The translations under genes were made by a program, and so were the position numbers. Positions 1 to 15,300 of a stretch of DNA of 64,000 bases are shown here, in pieces. Numbering within the stretch: position 1 is the stretch's first letter; every line of letters starts with the position of its first letter. The DNA is from Patiria miniata (lineage: Eukaryota; Echinodermata; Asteroidea; Valvatida; Asterinidae): positions 16,682,898-16,746,897 of the forward strand of contig NW_024037076.1 of NCBI RefSeq assembly GCF_015706575.1, given 5' to 3'. The notes under the pieces were generated by a model. The model did no database searches, was not told the origin of the DNA, and was given only the letters and a program-made list of their open reading frames with translations.

Positions 1-165
1 AGCACAGGATTCATGATCGTGAGATTGTGGGTTCGAGCCCTGCCGCGGCCATGCGTGTTGTGCCCTTGAGTAAGGCGCTTCACCTCAATTACTCCTCTCA
101 ACCCAGGTGTTAAATGGGTACCGGCATTATTCAATGCTGGGAAGGTAACAGACTCGCTGTGGAGG
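1..165 (+). mobile_element. tRNA-derived SINE, 5'-truncated at the window edge
   Basis: B-box GGTTCGAGCCC (31-41) followed by CCGCGGCCATG and GCCCTTGAGTAAGGCGCTTC, the standard layout of invertebrate tRNA-derived SINEs. The A-box side lies outside the window. Confidence 0.7.
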
Positions 166-351
166 AGGGTGTGGCGATCCCCCCACAGCAGTGTAGCGAT
201 CCCCCTACAGCAGCATATGATTCTGGCCCAATCGCTAACGAATGAGAGATGGGCACTCCGTTCCTATGAACACAGGTTCGTCCTCTTTACCTTTACTGAA
301 ATGATTCCTAAATTCCTTTCTTTTTTTTTGTCATTTTGTTTCCCTTCACAG

Positions 352-3300
352 CTTGTACTTCATTTCCTTGTTGGGTCCAAGGGAGACGACAGTGTGTCTG
401 CTGATATCGCTCACGTTTTAGTTCATTCAGGTCTCATGAAACAGTAAGTTTAGTCCTTGTTTTTTTATTTCCAGAAAAGCGCCATCCTTAAAGGGAATAT
501 ACATCATTTGCTTTTGCTGTAATTTTCAGAAATGGATGGAATTGGGGGGTTGGAAATATATAGCAAATATAGTTACACTGACTTTTTGGAGGTTTTGGGT
601 TCGAAAATGCTATAAAAACCAAGAAAAACAATCATTTTCCTGTAGTCTGGTTCCCTGACTCCATATAAGAAGAAACAGAGCAGTTTACATACATTGGGGA
701 ATTGTAAGGTCAGGGAACCAGTCTAGCTGGCTTGTACCCGTTCATAGGTGTGTAATCGATTGCAAACAAGTGCGACGGTCAATTGGGGCCAGTATTTGAA
801 AAAAAGCCAGTTTTTTCCAACGCTGGTCGGCCGACCATCGTTGGAAATTGATACTAAAATACCACTTTTCTTGAAAATGACAGTATACCAGGTGCCATGA
901 TTTTACAGGATGCTTTACACTGTCATTCACTAACAGTCCAGCAAGGTATTTCAAAATGATTTGGTAGTTTTATTGTTTGATGTTTGCAAATGTTGTATTT
1001 TCCCTTTAAAGGTAATTACAATATATACAGGGTGAGTCAGAAAAAGTGAAACCTAAATGTCAGGACTATTGTTTTAGTGTAGTTCTGCATGTAGCACTTT
1101 TCTAAATCTAGGACATGAAAGCCCAATTCATAAGCTTTCTTTTAGTACAAGAATCATTCATATCACTCATGTATTTTTAAGTTATAGAATTTTAAACACA
1201 ACCACCGTTTTAAAGTTCTGTCCACCAATCACCAAAAAAGTGTGCGTTCTTTCAGCAAAACAATTGACACAATTGACACACATCCCTGTGTGATTGTTTT
1301 CGTTTTTTACTTACCTTCTTGTGATCCGTGGACAGAACTTTAAAACGGTGGTTGTGTTTCAAACTCCGTAACTTAAAAAGTACATGAGTGATTTGAATGA
1401 TTCTTGTACTAAAAGAAAGCTTATGAATTGGGCTTCCATATCCTAGATTTTGAAAGTGCTACATGCAGAACTTCACTAAAACAATGGTCCCGACATTTGG
1501 ATTTCGCTTTTTTGACCCACCCTGTACAACATTTGCAAACATCAAAAAAAAAAACTGCGCCAATTTAACTTTGCGTGTGGCGATCAATATGGGCGCTAGA
1601 GGTTTTTTTTCAGTATTGTATAAAAAGCCTTAATGACTGCTAAAAGCATGTGAACAAAGAACCGCCGTCAACTAAAAGGTTACCATCAACAAAAAAATGT
1701 GGCACCTGACAATAAAGCACCGCAACTTTACGATAAACAAATATTACATTCGTGTGAGTATGTGCGTAGCTTTTGGTTTTCGAATATTCAAACCGGCCAA
1801 AAGCTATTCAAATATTCCGTTAATGATCGAATATTCCAGCATTGGGTATATTCAGGACAGCCCTTTTCTCAGGATTATAATATCAACCCCTGGCACAACC
1901 TTTTTCCAAGGATTATGTTTAGTCTTGAACTATAAAGAGGTTGTGAATAAAGGTACGATAGTGATCTCAGATTTGTCTGTGTCAAACCAATACATGTATG
2001 GGTGGGGGTATCAAAGTGAATCTTTCTTGGCACTTTTCCTCAAATTTGACCAGCTTCAAAGTGGCGTCCATTATTCATGTTATTAATAGCTCACTTTGTT
2101 AAACAACATAGTTTTAAAGCTATAGTCCATCATTTGCAGCCATCCGAAAAAGTAACTGGCGTATTATTGTTCAAAAACATACTTGATTGAAAGATAGTAA
2201 GTGGACTAAACTCCCTGTGAAATTAATCTTTCTGGCAAGCTATCATTTTGAAGTAATCAACGAAAGAAGGCCTTTCCAACGGTGCGTCTTAAGACGCAAC
2301 GTAGGAAAATTTAAATTAGTAGTTCGTTTTGTTATTCGGCGCAGCGCGCGCAAGCATTGGAACGACACACAGGCGCGCGCGGTTGCTATAATTCGTCGGA
2401 TCAGTGCGCGACATCGCATATAGCTGCAATTCAAAACAATTCAAAACATGATTCAGCAACCTTTGATTTGAAATTGAGATCCTAGAATGCTGTTTTTCTC
2501 GGAATATACAGCTGAAGCTGAGCTGAAACTTCATCAGGTTAGTTGTTCAGTATCCTTCATTAGATTTTGAACACTTTTGTTGCTTCAAACGAACAAAATG
2601 CACAAATTACAAATGATGGACTACATCTTTAAGTTTCAAACTTCAACAGTTGTTCTTGCATTATAAAGCAATGATCCTTGAGAATTTTGTTTCAAAAAGG
2701 CAGCCTGTTTTCGTGTTTCTTACTCAACATTTATGCGAGAGCACCTGACTATGTTTTATGATGTTACAATGTAGGAATGAGCAAGGCAAGCCTGTTATAA
2801 CACCGTCTGGTTTCCAGTTTCTGCTTTTGGACACGGCATCCCAGGTGTGGTTCTTCATGCTACAGTACCTAGAGACGGCAGAGGTGAATATAAACTATTA
2901 TATCACTGACATACAGATCCTTTTCATTGGATTGATGGCACTCACATCATGCGACATTATACAACTGTTGTCTGCTGTGATGGGGTCCATGGTGTTTTGT
3001 ACACCCGAGGGTACCATTTGCACCTGAGGGTTTACAAAACCCATGGACCCCAATCACAGCAGGCAAGAATTGTTTTGTTATACCACGGTAATAGATTCCA
3101 AGCATCTGAAATTGTGGGACTCCTCCAGTTGCCGTGTAGTAATCGTTGCCGTGCCATGGTTCTTTACAGATGGCTAGAACCTCACACACTCACGAAAGAG
3201 ATTCGTGACATGGTGCAAACATAAAATGCATCTTCACCATGCCAACCTTCAAACCTCATCTAATTGGTAAACTAAATTAAGACGTTTTTAGGTATTGAAA

Positions 3301-6300
3301 ATATTGACATCCTCTGTTCTGTTTACGTTTTTCCATTTTAGTCCCGAGGACTGAATCTTGTGGATGCTCTGTCATTCCTCTTTCGACTCAGCTTTTCAAG
3401 TTTTGGAAAGGTAATCTACATATGATTATCTGCATTCCAATCATGGGAACATTGCTAAGATTTGCCATTTTTTTGGAGAACTGTGGCACAAGATGTGATG
3501 CCTGGTAAATCAAGACGAACCCCAACAGAAGTGTGTGATGTCCACTGAAAACAGAATCAAATATTTATAAGAAGAACAGTCTTTTAATATTGGCCAAGGA
3601 GATGATACTTACAAGAATGTTGCCAACGTTGGCATGTTATCATTGTTCACATAAGTGGAATGCAGTGCAGGCTTAACACTACATAATTTTTTTGAATTTG
3701 TTTGATCCTGTTGTGTTATGTTTACTGTTGAACATGTTATTGGATTTGAAACTCAACGAATGTTATGTAGTATAATTGATTTGGAAATACATACATGTTT
3801 AAAGCAGATGTCTGTATCGTGTATGTGTGAAGAATGTAGATGACAATACACCAGAAGTTGGTGTTTCTCAGAGCAACATAAAGAGATTTCTTCTCACTCT
3901 GTGCAAGCCCAAACGTCAGTAATGCAGACTTCACCGTGCAAACTGTCAAATCTCACCAAAATATGAACAAACCATCTCGATTTGCACTTTTGCTCCATGT
4001 ATATTTACAATATGAAACAGGCCAGACACAAGCACAAGTAACTTCACACCTTTTTCTTGTATGTACTGTATGTTTCTTATTAGGACTATTCCTGTGAATC
4101 GATGAACGAGTCGCAATTGCAGTTTTTGCAGCACCTCCGAGAGCTAGGCCTGGTCTTCCAGAGAAAGGTGAGACCAAGAAAATGCTTGAAATATCTGCAG
4201 GATATATTAAACGGGGTTCAGACAGTCATAGGAAATTCTGTATTAGTAGTTTGTGCAGAGCTTTATAGTATAATGATGTGCTAGGACACGGTGACAGGAT
4301 GCCTCATTAAAGGGAAAATACAACATTTGCAAACATCAAAAAATAAAACTACCAAATCATTTTGAAATACCTTGCTGGACTGTTAGTGAATGACAGTGTA
4401 AAGCATCCTGTAAAATCATGGCACCTGGTATACTGTCATTTTCAAGAAAAGTGGTATTTTTGTATCAATTTCCAACGCTGGTCGGCCGACCAGCGTTGGA
4501 AAAAACTGGCTTTTTTTCAAATACTGGCTCCAATTGACCATCGAACTTGTTTGCAATCGATTACACACCTATGAACGGGTACAAGCCAGCTAGACTGGTT
4601 CCCTGACCTTACAATTCCCCAATGTATGTAAACTGCTCTGTTTCTTCGTATATGGAGTCAGGGAACCAGACTACAGGAAAATGATTGTTTTTCTTGGTTT
4701 TTATAGCATTTTCGAACCCAAAACCTCAAAAAAGTCAGTGTAACTATATTTGCTATATATTTCCAACCCCCCAATTCCATCCATTTCTGAAAATTACAGC
4801 AAAAGCAAATGATGTATATTCCCTTTAATGTTTTGTTACATGTAAATTTCACATTAAAAAGTATGAGGATGGTTTGCCAACAACAAATACATTTTCAAAT
4901 GTATGTGAATCAGTTTTTTGGGCACGTATCACTTTTGATTTCAGAGGAAGAGTATGCGCTATTATCCAACAAGTCTAGCAATCAATCTGGCATCAGGTAA
5001 GGCCACAAAGTTACCAGAATTTTTGAAATTTTGCGGTTGTGTAAATTCTCTTTTCGTTGGTGATTCGTTGTGTCAGTGCATGGCAGAGGTGGCAGCAAGT
5101 CATTTTTTGCAAGTCCAAGTCAAGTCACAAGTCATTGTTTGCAAGTCCAAGTCAAGTCACAAGTCATTAGGACCAGTCACAAGTCATTAGGTCCAGTAAC
5201 AAGTCAAGTCACAAGTCATTAGGACCAGTCACAAGTCAAGTCACAAGTCATTAGGTCCAGTCACAAGTCAAAGCACAAGTCATTTGGTCTAAACACAAGT
5301 CAAGTCACAAGTATCTTTGTCCAAGAACACGTCAAGTTGCACATTATTTTGTCCAGCTGTAATAAGCTAAAAGAACCTGGCGTCAACTTACGAGTTATTT
5401 TGAACATGCCTCCTTAATTCCCCTTTTTCAATGTGTTGCTAATACTATTCTTGTAGTTTATCACATATCTGTCGGATATTAGCCCTTTGTATACTTTAAT
5501 AAATTTACTTAACACTGTAGAAATAAATGTTGAGATGACATGAAAAAAAGAGTTCACTCACTCGATTACATGTAGTATACTAACACTTTATTGTTCAATT
5601 TTCATGTATACTAAACGCCTACCAATGGGTTAGGCTATCCGGTATTTAACATGCAATTGACAAAGGCCTGCTTTCTTTTCATGAAAGGTTCCTTTCAAAG
5701 TTTGTTCAACCATTACATTAAGCAAGAGACTTGGTCATTGAAAACTGTGTAGTTTGTTGTGACAGTCTTATTGAAAACTTTTGAAACTAGTGGGAACTAT
5801 TCATTTTACTGGATTTAGCGTCTGACTTGGGTTGGTAACAAGTCATTTTTTGCAATCCCAAGTCAAGTCACAAGTCATTGTTTGCAAGTCCAAGTCAAGT
5901 CTCAAGTCAAAGCTGGTATTTACAAGTCAAGTCACAAGTCACAAAAATAGCGACTCGAGTCCGACTCGAGTCCAAGTCACATGACTCGAGTCAGCAACTC
6001 TGGTGCATGGCAGTAAGCCCATGAGCAAACTTTTCTCACAAATGTTTTCAATGAACAGATTTTTGGATTCCCATTTGAACAGAAAACCCCAAAAACTGAA
6101 CAGTGTCTTCCTGAAATGACCACATCAACAGCGCCCTCAGTGTCCGTGTTCGGAAAAAGCATGAACAATTTTAAACCTTTAAAGGGAATGTACATCATTG
6201 GCTTTTGCTGTAATTTTCAGAAATGAACTATTTGAGGGGTTAGTATAGTAGATCAAATATTGTTTAACTGATATATTTGAAGTTATGTGTTCGAAAATGC

Positions 6301-9300
6301 TTGAAAAACCAAGAAAAACAAAACTGTTTAAGTAGTCTGGTCCCCTGACTCCACAAAAGATAAAATGGATCAATTTATAGATGATGGAAAATTGTAATTG
6401 GAACCAGTCTAGCTGGCCTGCACCCGTTCATGAACATGTAACCAATAGCAAACAAAATTTGGACTGAAAAAAATGGTCAATTTGGAGCAGAAGTTGAAAA
6501 ATAGTTAGGTTTTTCCAACGCTGGTCGGCCGACCACCGTTGGAAATGTATACAAAAATACCTTTTTCTTGAAAATGACTTCACACCAGGTGCCATAATTT
6601 TACAAGATGCTTGAGACTGTTATTTACCAACATCCTAGTAAGGTATTTCGTAAAAACTTCGTAGTTTTATTTTTCGATGTTTGCAAATGTTGTATATTCC
6701 CTTTAAAGGCATACAGTCTCAATCGTCCGAAATCCTCAAAAATCACCTAGCCGATTTTGGAGGATTGACCAGGGTAAGGGGATAACGACAGTGATGATCA
6801 GAGTTTGACAGCTTGATTCGGAAAACGTTTGTGCTTGAGGAACAATTTATACATCTTTAATCCAACAGGTGTTACTAATGCGAGTACAGACACCCACCGG
6901 GAAGGTTTCCTTGTGATTGAAACGAACCACCGAGTCTATGCCTACACTGAGTCTGATCTTCAAGTAGAGATCCTTGGTCTGTTCACACAGATGCTGTACA
7001 GGTAATCTCAATGACGGCACTATAGCAACAACTTTGGCCAAGTTCGCGCAAGGACTATAGTTGACCAATGGTTAACTAACGTTTGCCCGAACTCTGTCTA
7101 GTCGACGGTGGTTGACTATGCTAGTCGACTATTTGGAACCAGCCTACTGGGGTTGGTTGCTTCGCTGGTAACAAATAGCCGCGCGCATTCATAACGCAAG
7201 CAGAGAGCCAGGATCCAGAAGTTTTGCGATGACATTTTGACCAGCGTTTGACTAGAGACGTTCGCACGTTGCTATCAGTGCACAGGCGTAAGGTACGTCA
7301 CAAATCAACCACTAGTCGACTAATGGTCCTTGCCCGAACTTGGCCTTGTTTGTTGGGGGGGGGGGGTTATAATGACCAATGATCCTTGGTTATTGTCGCA
7401 AGACATGTAAGATTACATGTTGCTATAATAATCTTAAATAATGAAAGGTTTGCGGAAACACCATGTGCAAATAATTTCTCAACTAAGAGAATAGTTCTGA
7501 AAAGAACCAGAGGTATAAACTTGACGTTCCGGTCAGTATGCTCCGACCGTCTTTAGGAGAGAAGCATACTGACCGGAACATCAGAGCATACTGACCGGAA
7601 CGTCGAGTTTATACCTCTGGTTCTTTTCAGAACTATTCTCTTAGTTGAGAAATTATTCGCACATGGTGTTTCCGCAAACCTTTCATTATTTAGTATCTCC
7701 ACCATGCAAAGCCTCAAGTCTTACTAATAATAATCTTCAATTTTTTAGAGTGGAGTCAGATCACTGCTAAATTGCTAGCATTGTTGTTGTACAACATGTA
7801 GTCAATTCCACCACAAGTCCACGATCACAAGTCCTTTCAGCAGTAAATCACAAGTCCTTTCACAAGTCCAGTCAATGTAAGAAACAGGAGGTGAACAACA
7901 TCAAAGGAATGCCTTTGTATAGCTTGTGACTTGAAATGAGACTGGAGTACTTCCAATGGACTTAAATAAGGGAATAAATCTGTGTTCGGGAGGTATTGAA
8001 ACACTCTGTTTAAAGCGGTGGTCACATCTTACGGTCATGAACGTAGGTGAACGTAGTAGGGTGTGACCATAGTTGACCGTAGAAGACCCTAGTAGTCGTA
8101 GTTAAACGTAGTTTAACATAGTTATGAACGTACCTTGACCTTGGAGGAAAGCCATGATTTGGCCGTAGTTAGCCCAAAAGTTTTCAACATGTTGAAAATA
8201 TTTCTACGGTCAGCGTGAATGCCTATACCGTACTGTGATCCTAGTATGTACGTTGTTAACCCTAGTGGACCCTAGTTGACCCTACTTGACCATAGTTGAC
8301 CCTAGTTGACCATAGTAACCATGGCACTACGGTCGAGGTACGGTAAACTACGGCCGTAGTTAACCCTAGCCGATTTGACCGCAGTTCAACGTAGATCAAC
8401 GTAGTCGACAGTAGTTGCACGTATTTCACCCTACTAAATCGTTCTTTATATTTGCTCTTTTGCCAATTTTGAACCTACTTCGACCCTACTTCACCCTAGT
8501 TGACTGTTGTTACACTACGGTCAACTACGTTCAAATGAACTACGTTCAATTACGTTCATGACCGTAAGATGTGACCACCGCTTAAGACCAGTGGGAGTCT
8601 GGATGGGTGATAATTACCCGAGGCGAAGCCGAGGGTACATAAATTAGGAGTCCACTTTTTCCCTGTCCCTGTTACATGTACATCTGACGTCTATCATTTT
8701 TATAATTCTGATGCACTCCGTAATGCAGTCATCCTCCATGTCCTTTGAGAGAGAAAGTGATAACGAACAGCAATCTACATGTATACCTACCAAACAAATA
8801 AAAAACCTTTTGGAGTCATTCTTAATAATACTTGGATGTCGAGTGTACGTATGCAGGTCCTATGTTTCAATTTCACTGTCCTCTGAAGTCACGGTTGGCA
8901 CGTGAAAAAAATGATTTATTTATTTTGTTTTGCTTTTTTTGGCAAATTTCTTTCTTTGACACTTTGGATAGTGAAATATTACAACATTATCTCCATGAAA
9001 ACACTGCCAAATGTCTTGTTATTACGCAAAACACAACGTTGATGATAAAAAAAAGTGGCAAAATTGCCTCAAGGTTTACCATGCCCATTTGGGGTCAACT
9101 TGCAAATTGAGGTACGAATGTGTACAATATGAATATGCATTTCAAAACCCGACTGTATAATGAACCCCTTCTCAAAAATATGTCAATTGAGGGCTTTACA
9201 ACTCCACCCAGCTTTCCCGCTAGCACCATAAAGAAATTTGTACTAATTGTTTTTTAAAACTTTTGTGTGCAGATTTCCTAACTTATCTGTCGGTATGGTT

Positions 9301-12300
9301 ACAAGGGAGAGCATACAGCAAGCAGTGTCCTTTGGCATCACGGCTGAGCAGATACTGCACTACCTAAGGACCAATACGCACCCAGAGATGCGCTCCAAAG
9401 TAAGTCAAAATGAATGCAGTGACCCCTCCCAGATCCTTTAAAATCTATCATAGGCAGAGGAATTTGGAGGATTTGGGAATGTAGAACCCCACACCTCCTC
9501 CTTTACATGGTTCTTGTTTCCCGTTGAAAGGTCAAGTACATTGCAACTACAAGGAATGTGCCGTTGGGTGGAGTAATTGCAGAATACCCCGCCACTCGGA
9601 AATACACCCCTAAATTCTCTGGCTACGAGGTTGGAATCACTGGAAAAGAAACAATTCAAGTCCATGCCAGCTACGCGGATACTGATTTTTTACAATCCCT
9701 CAAGTTCATGGCCCACAGCATGCTCAAATACCGAAGATTTTGAGGGCATGCAAATCGTGATTTGGCCGGCGCAGGCAATTTCGGACCGATTTACTGGTCT
9801 GCACCCTATAGAGAAGTGAGGTTTTGAAAAATTTCCCCAAACCACTTGTACGGCACGAGGAAGGATGGATGACTCATATTTCATCAAAAAATTGCAAGAA
9901 AAAAAATGTCTGACTGCGATTTCTGGCCTGAAAACAAGCCCTCTGTTTGCGGCTACCTTACTGCAGGGCGCCCCCAGCGGGCGTTAATTGAGTTTTTGCT
10001 CCTTCCGACCCCAAATTACCCCCCCCCTTGTTCGCTCGAAATTGCTGTGATCGGACGACGGTCCATCGGCCCTATTTAGATTTTGGGCGCATTTGTTGCG
10101 GAACCGCCATTGGTGACCCCTTTTTAAACGCTGCCCCCCCCCCCCCCCCCAGGTTCCGCCCCCCTGAAAAAAAAACACTCCGCAAACGTTTGACAACAAA
10201 CAATGGAAGGCGCCATTTTGAAACTATAGGTAGCAGACCAGTAAATAAACTTCCATAGACCCCAATGGTAAATGCTCCCACTTCAAAAATTCGGGAAAAA
10301 TACTCACAACTCTCCAAGGTGCTCGAGACACACATCAAATTGAAGCTGATTTCATCATCTTTCATTTTCTTTTCAATTTTCGGGGGGTCAACTGATGACT
10401 TTTAGGAGAAATTTCCATCTAGTAGTATGAGATGGGAGGGTACCAGACTTTACCCCGCCCATTATCCCCCTTCTCCAATAATCTCTGACCCCTGGCCCCA
10501 CCCTCTGCCCCCACCCACCCCCTCCCAATGATCTCCCTCCCAATATCTCAGTCTCAGCCCCACGCCAAAACCGGGGACTAATATCTCTCGTCTTGAAGAT
10601 CTCTCTCTGTCCAGCTGGTGAGTCTGATTGCTTATAAATCTAAAAGTCTGACCTCTTAAAAAAATTTAAAAAAAATTATATTGATATATATAAATGATGG
10701 ATATGATTAGGCCAATCGTTAAGGGATTTTCTAGATGGAATAAAGCCACGCTGCGCGATTACGTCCAGCGATATAATGTACCGTACGATCAAAATGTTGC
10801 TCTTACGCGTAAAGTCTACATCAACGGGATAAAAAAATACGAAGCTCAATTTAGAAACTTGAGGAAAAAGAAGCTACATGAGCTCAAACAGATTGTGGAC
10901 GATTATGATCTAGAATATAACCCGTCGGGTTATAAGGGTCGATTTTTGAAAAAAGATTTACTCTCGGCGATTCAAAACTCTAGGCAACCCGAATATTTTC
11001 AAGAGGCTGAGTTTAGAGCGACGAGGAGATTTAGAAATAACTTTAGAAACTGGGAACTGATTCCTAGACTTTTTAACGACGATTTAGTCAAGTTTTTTGA
11101 TACGCACAAAGATCAAATTGTAAATAAAATCAAGTCAGAATTGAGAGAGCTGAGAGGTTTAAAAATGGAGCTCACAATCAAAATAAAATACGAAAAAACT
11201 AAACCGGATGGTACGATCGAAACGATCGAAGCTACACATTTTACCGATCAGAGAGTCGTTTTAAATCAGAGTCAAATAAAACAGGTTTTAAAAGAAGACA
11301 TCGACCAGATATTTAAAAAGGATGAAAGGTATACGAATCAAGGATCGGGTTGGGTTTTAAAAAAGATAATGGCGTTGTATATCAACATCAACAGGTTTAA
11401 CCCCGTGAGAGGTAGTTCTTATATTGACCTACCAAAATGTATCAAACAGAAAACGGCGATGATAAACATTAAAAACAAAGACGACGAGTGTTTGAGATGG
11501 TGTTTGAGAGCTGCTCTTGGCTTGTATACGGATAAAGTAAAAAATAACATAAAAAACGATCCTAAATATAAAATTCATAAAGAAGAACCTGTTGTATACA
11601 CCAAAGACGACGGACTCAAATTTAAAGGCGTAGATTTTCCAACACCGATCGACCAGATACCAAAGATAGAAAGACAAAATAATTTAACGATAAACGTATA
11701 CGGTTATGAGGAGGAAATATATCCGTTATACGTGTCTAAAAACTATAAACCAGAGTCACGACCTATCGATCTGTTTTTGTTTTCTGAGGGCGACAAGCAT
11801 CACTATTGCTGGATAAATAATTTTTCGAGATTGATTTACAACGTTACAAAACATAAAAGTAAGAAATATTTTTGTCGAAGGTGCCTGTGTCATTATAGAA
11901 CGCAAGTAAAATTAGATAGACACATGACCGATTGTAACGGTATAGATACACATCCGTCAAAGATTGTATTTCCTACCGCTAAGCGAAAATATGTAAATAA
12001 CGAGTGGATAGTCAACGAAAACGATGTGCCAATATTAGAATTTAAAAACTACAGGTTTAAACAAAAAGCACCGTTTGTAGTTTACGCCGACTTTGAATCG
12101 ATATTAGAAAGAAACTCGAACGATAAAAAGAATAATACGCAAAAGACAAACATTCACAAAGCTAGCGGTTATTCGTTGGTAGTAGTTAGATGCGACGGCA
12201 CCAATGCGTATCAAGAGACTTATAGAGGTAAAGATGCCGCATCAACGTTTGTACATAAAATGTTAAAAATACAAAGCGACATAAATTGCATATTTAAAAA

Positions 12301-15300
12301 ACCCCAACCCATGAAATTTAATGAGCGAGCTAAAGAACATCATGATACAACAAACACGTGTTGGATTTGCGAGAAACCAATTTATCCCAATTACTCGAGC
12401 AACTGTCAGTGCCAGAAACCCAAAAAACCAAAAACAGAAAAACAAATAAAAGAACATCAGTACGAAAACAAAAATGGATTTACAGAGTCTAAATGCCTCA
12501 ACTGCAAAAAGAAAATCAACAAATTTAGAAAGGTGAGAGATCACTGCCACGTCACGGGTAGATATAGAGGTGCCGCGCACGCCTACTGCAATCTAAAATT
12601 ACAAGTTAAACCAGGTTTTACCCCCATACCGGTCGTCTTTCACAATCTGCAAAATTACGACGCTCACTTGATCATGCAGAGTATTTCAGAGTACGATGAA
12701 AAGGAAATACAAGTTATCGCTAGAAATTCGGAAAAGTATATTTCGTTTTCGATCGGAAATATGCGATTTATAGACTCGTTTAATTTTATGGCGTCTTCGT
12801 TGGATAGATTATCTAAAGCTTGTCCAAGAGAGTCGTTTAAACTACTCAGAGAACATTTTAATCGTCAAAACATCGACTCGTTGTTACAAAAAGGAGTTTA
12901 TCCGTATGAATACATGGACTCGTTTGATAGATTTCAAGAGACCAGCCTACCCCCCATCGAACAATTTTACAGCAGCCTAAAAGACGAAAATATATCGCGA
13001 GAAGACTACGACAGAGCTAAACTGACGTGGAACGAGTTTAAAGTTAAAAACATGGGGGAATATCACGATTTGTACGTCACTACCGATACGTTATTACTGG
13101 CATGCGTATTTGAAAACTTTAGGAAAACGTGCATTACAAACTACGCGTTAGATCCGGCTAATTACTATACAGCACCAGGATTGTCGTGGGATGCCTTGTT
13201 AAAACACTCGGAAATTAAACTCGAACTATTGCAAGACGTAGACAAACATTTATTTTTTGAAAAAGCAAAAAGAGGTGGTATCTCAAGCGTGGGTGGTATG
13301 AGATACCACAAAGCCAACAACAAATACCTACCCGACCATAATCCAAACGAGCCGTCGAGTTACATCACCTACCTCGATGCAAACAATCTGTACGGCTGGG
13401 CCATGAGTCAATACCTGCCGTACAAAGACTTTAAATGGGCGTCTACAAAAACGTTTACCGAGTCTAAGATATTATCTCTCAGGAAAACGTCAAACACCGG
13501 TTACTGCTTTGAAGTAGACCTCGATTACCCGGACAATCTCCACGACCTGCACAACGATTATCCCCTAGCGCCAGAAAATATCGTCATACCAAAAGAATGG
13601 ATGTCTGATTATCAAAACGAGTTATTGGATACCGAACCTAGTAGCAACGTGCAAAAATTAACGTGTACCCTTAATCCTAAACAAAAATATGTTTTGCACT
13701 ACGTCACGTTGCAGTTGTATCTCAAACTCGGCTTGAAACTTAAAAAGGTACATCGAGTGCTGCAATTTAAACAAGCTCCTTGGATGGCATCTTACATAGA
13801 CAAAAACACGCAACTCCGAACAAAAGCGACCTCTGATTTTGAGAAAGACTTTTTTAAACTGATGAATAACAGCGTGTTTGGTAAGACGATGGAAAACGTC
13901 AGAAACCGGATTGACGGTTACCTGCTCAGAGACAATAACGATGACGATCGAGATAAATACCAAAAAATTATACAGAAACCGAGCTACAAAACGACGACGT
14001 CATTTTCAGAATGCAAATTGTCATTTGTCGAAAAGTACAAGACTAAAACCGTGTTAAACAAACCAATCTATTGCGGAGTGAGTATCTTGGATCTATCTAA
14101 GACGCTGATGTATGATTTTTATTACAACCATTTGAAAGACAAGTACAAAGAGAAAATCAGGTTGATGTACACAGATACGGACAGTTTGGTACTCGTAGTG
14201 CACACTGACGACGTGTACAAAGATATGCAGCAAAACGGTCAACAATACGACCTTTCGAATTATCCGACGGATCATCCTTTGTACGATCCAACCAATAAGA
14301 AAGTGATCGGTAAATTTAAAGACGAGTTTGGAGGTAAAATAGTCAAAGAAGTTGTTTGTATAAGACCTAAAATGTACTCCATTTTAACCGCTGACATCAA
14401 CCTGAAAAAAGCCAAGGGTGTCACAAAATCGGTCACCTCTAAGAAATTAAAACACCGACACTATTACGACTGCATCTTAAACAAGAAATCTCATTATGAA
14501 ACCATGACTCACATTAGGTCGGAAAATCACATCCTTTACACCGTATCTCAAAATAAACTATCGTTGAGCCCGTTGGACACAAAGAGGTACATTTTACCGG
14601 ACGGTATAAACACGCTGGCTTTTGGTCACTACGGCGGTAATTGCGTGTCCTCGGGTACGACTTGAAGCTCTTGTCTCACAAAACTCCTTTTTGGGCCGTT
14701 TTGAAGGTAATAAAGAGTAGGACCCGTCGTGACTTTTTTACCGTTAATCATTTTAAATTGACTCGTTCTTTTTTCCACGTTGAAGATGTCTACGCTCCAA
14801 ATGGGATCCGTGGCTCTTTTCGAGGTTCCACCCTCTTGCTCGCCCGGGTAATATAAATATCTAACCATGGCATCTTGCGGTAATTGTTGCTCTTTTGTTT
14901 TAACGGGGTTAGCCGGCGATTGCCGGACCTGTTCAAGTTTAACCGCCTCTGACGGTGCTTTAGCTATTAATCTCGTCGTTTCGTCATTTATTGCCTTGAC
15001 CACGCTGGGTAATCGCTCGACCCATTGCGTGTTTCTACTCTCGGGATTTAACATTTCTTGAGCGTACTGATGACCAAACAGTCTCTCGGCTAGCGTTCGG
15101 TTAAATCTTTCTACGATACCCTGCGATCGGTGGTTTCCTGGTTCACCTACGATAATCTCGACGTTTTTTGAAGCCATCCATTTTTTAAATGCACCTTTAA
15201 ATTCGGTACCGGCATCTACTCTCAACGTTTTAGGGTAACTCAAAGGCGATCTCGCGTAAATCTTGACGATGGCATCTTTGGTGGAATCCGCCGTTTTAGA

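Noticed and set aside
742..954. 70-aa frame repeated in MITE-1 copies (also 4362, 34053, 43663)
   Set aside because: It recurs only because the MITE is repeated; copies differ at random, the frame spans the palindrome, and no family is recognised.
1697..2086. 129-aa ORF
   Set aside because: No motif, two overlapping frames open equally, in an intron; no support.
9540..9743. Possible extra GTF2H4 exon after 9399
   Set aside because: The frame does not match p52, and the exon ending at 9399 joins in phase with 29064 to give the expected protein.
9984..10365. ORFs across the C-rich run before the Polinton
   Set aside because: Gly/Pro runs from homopolymer C; not coding.
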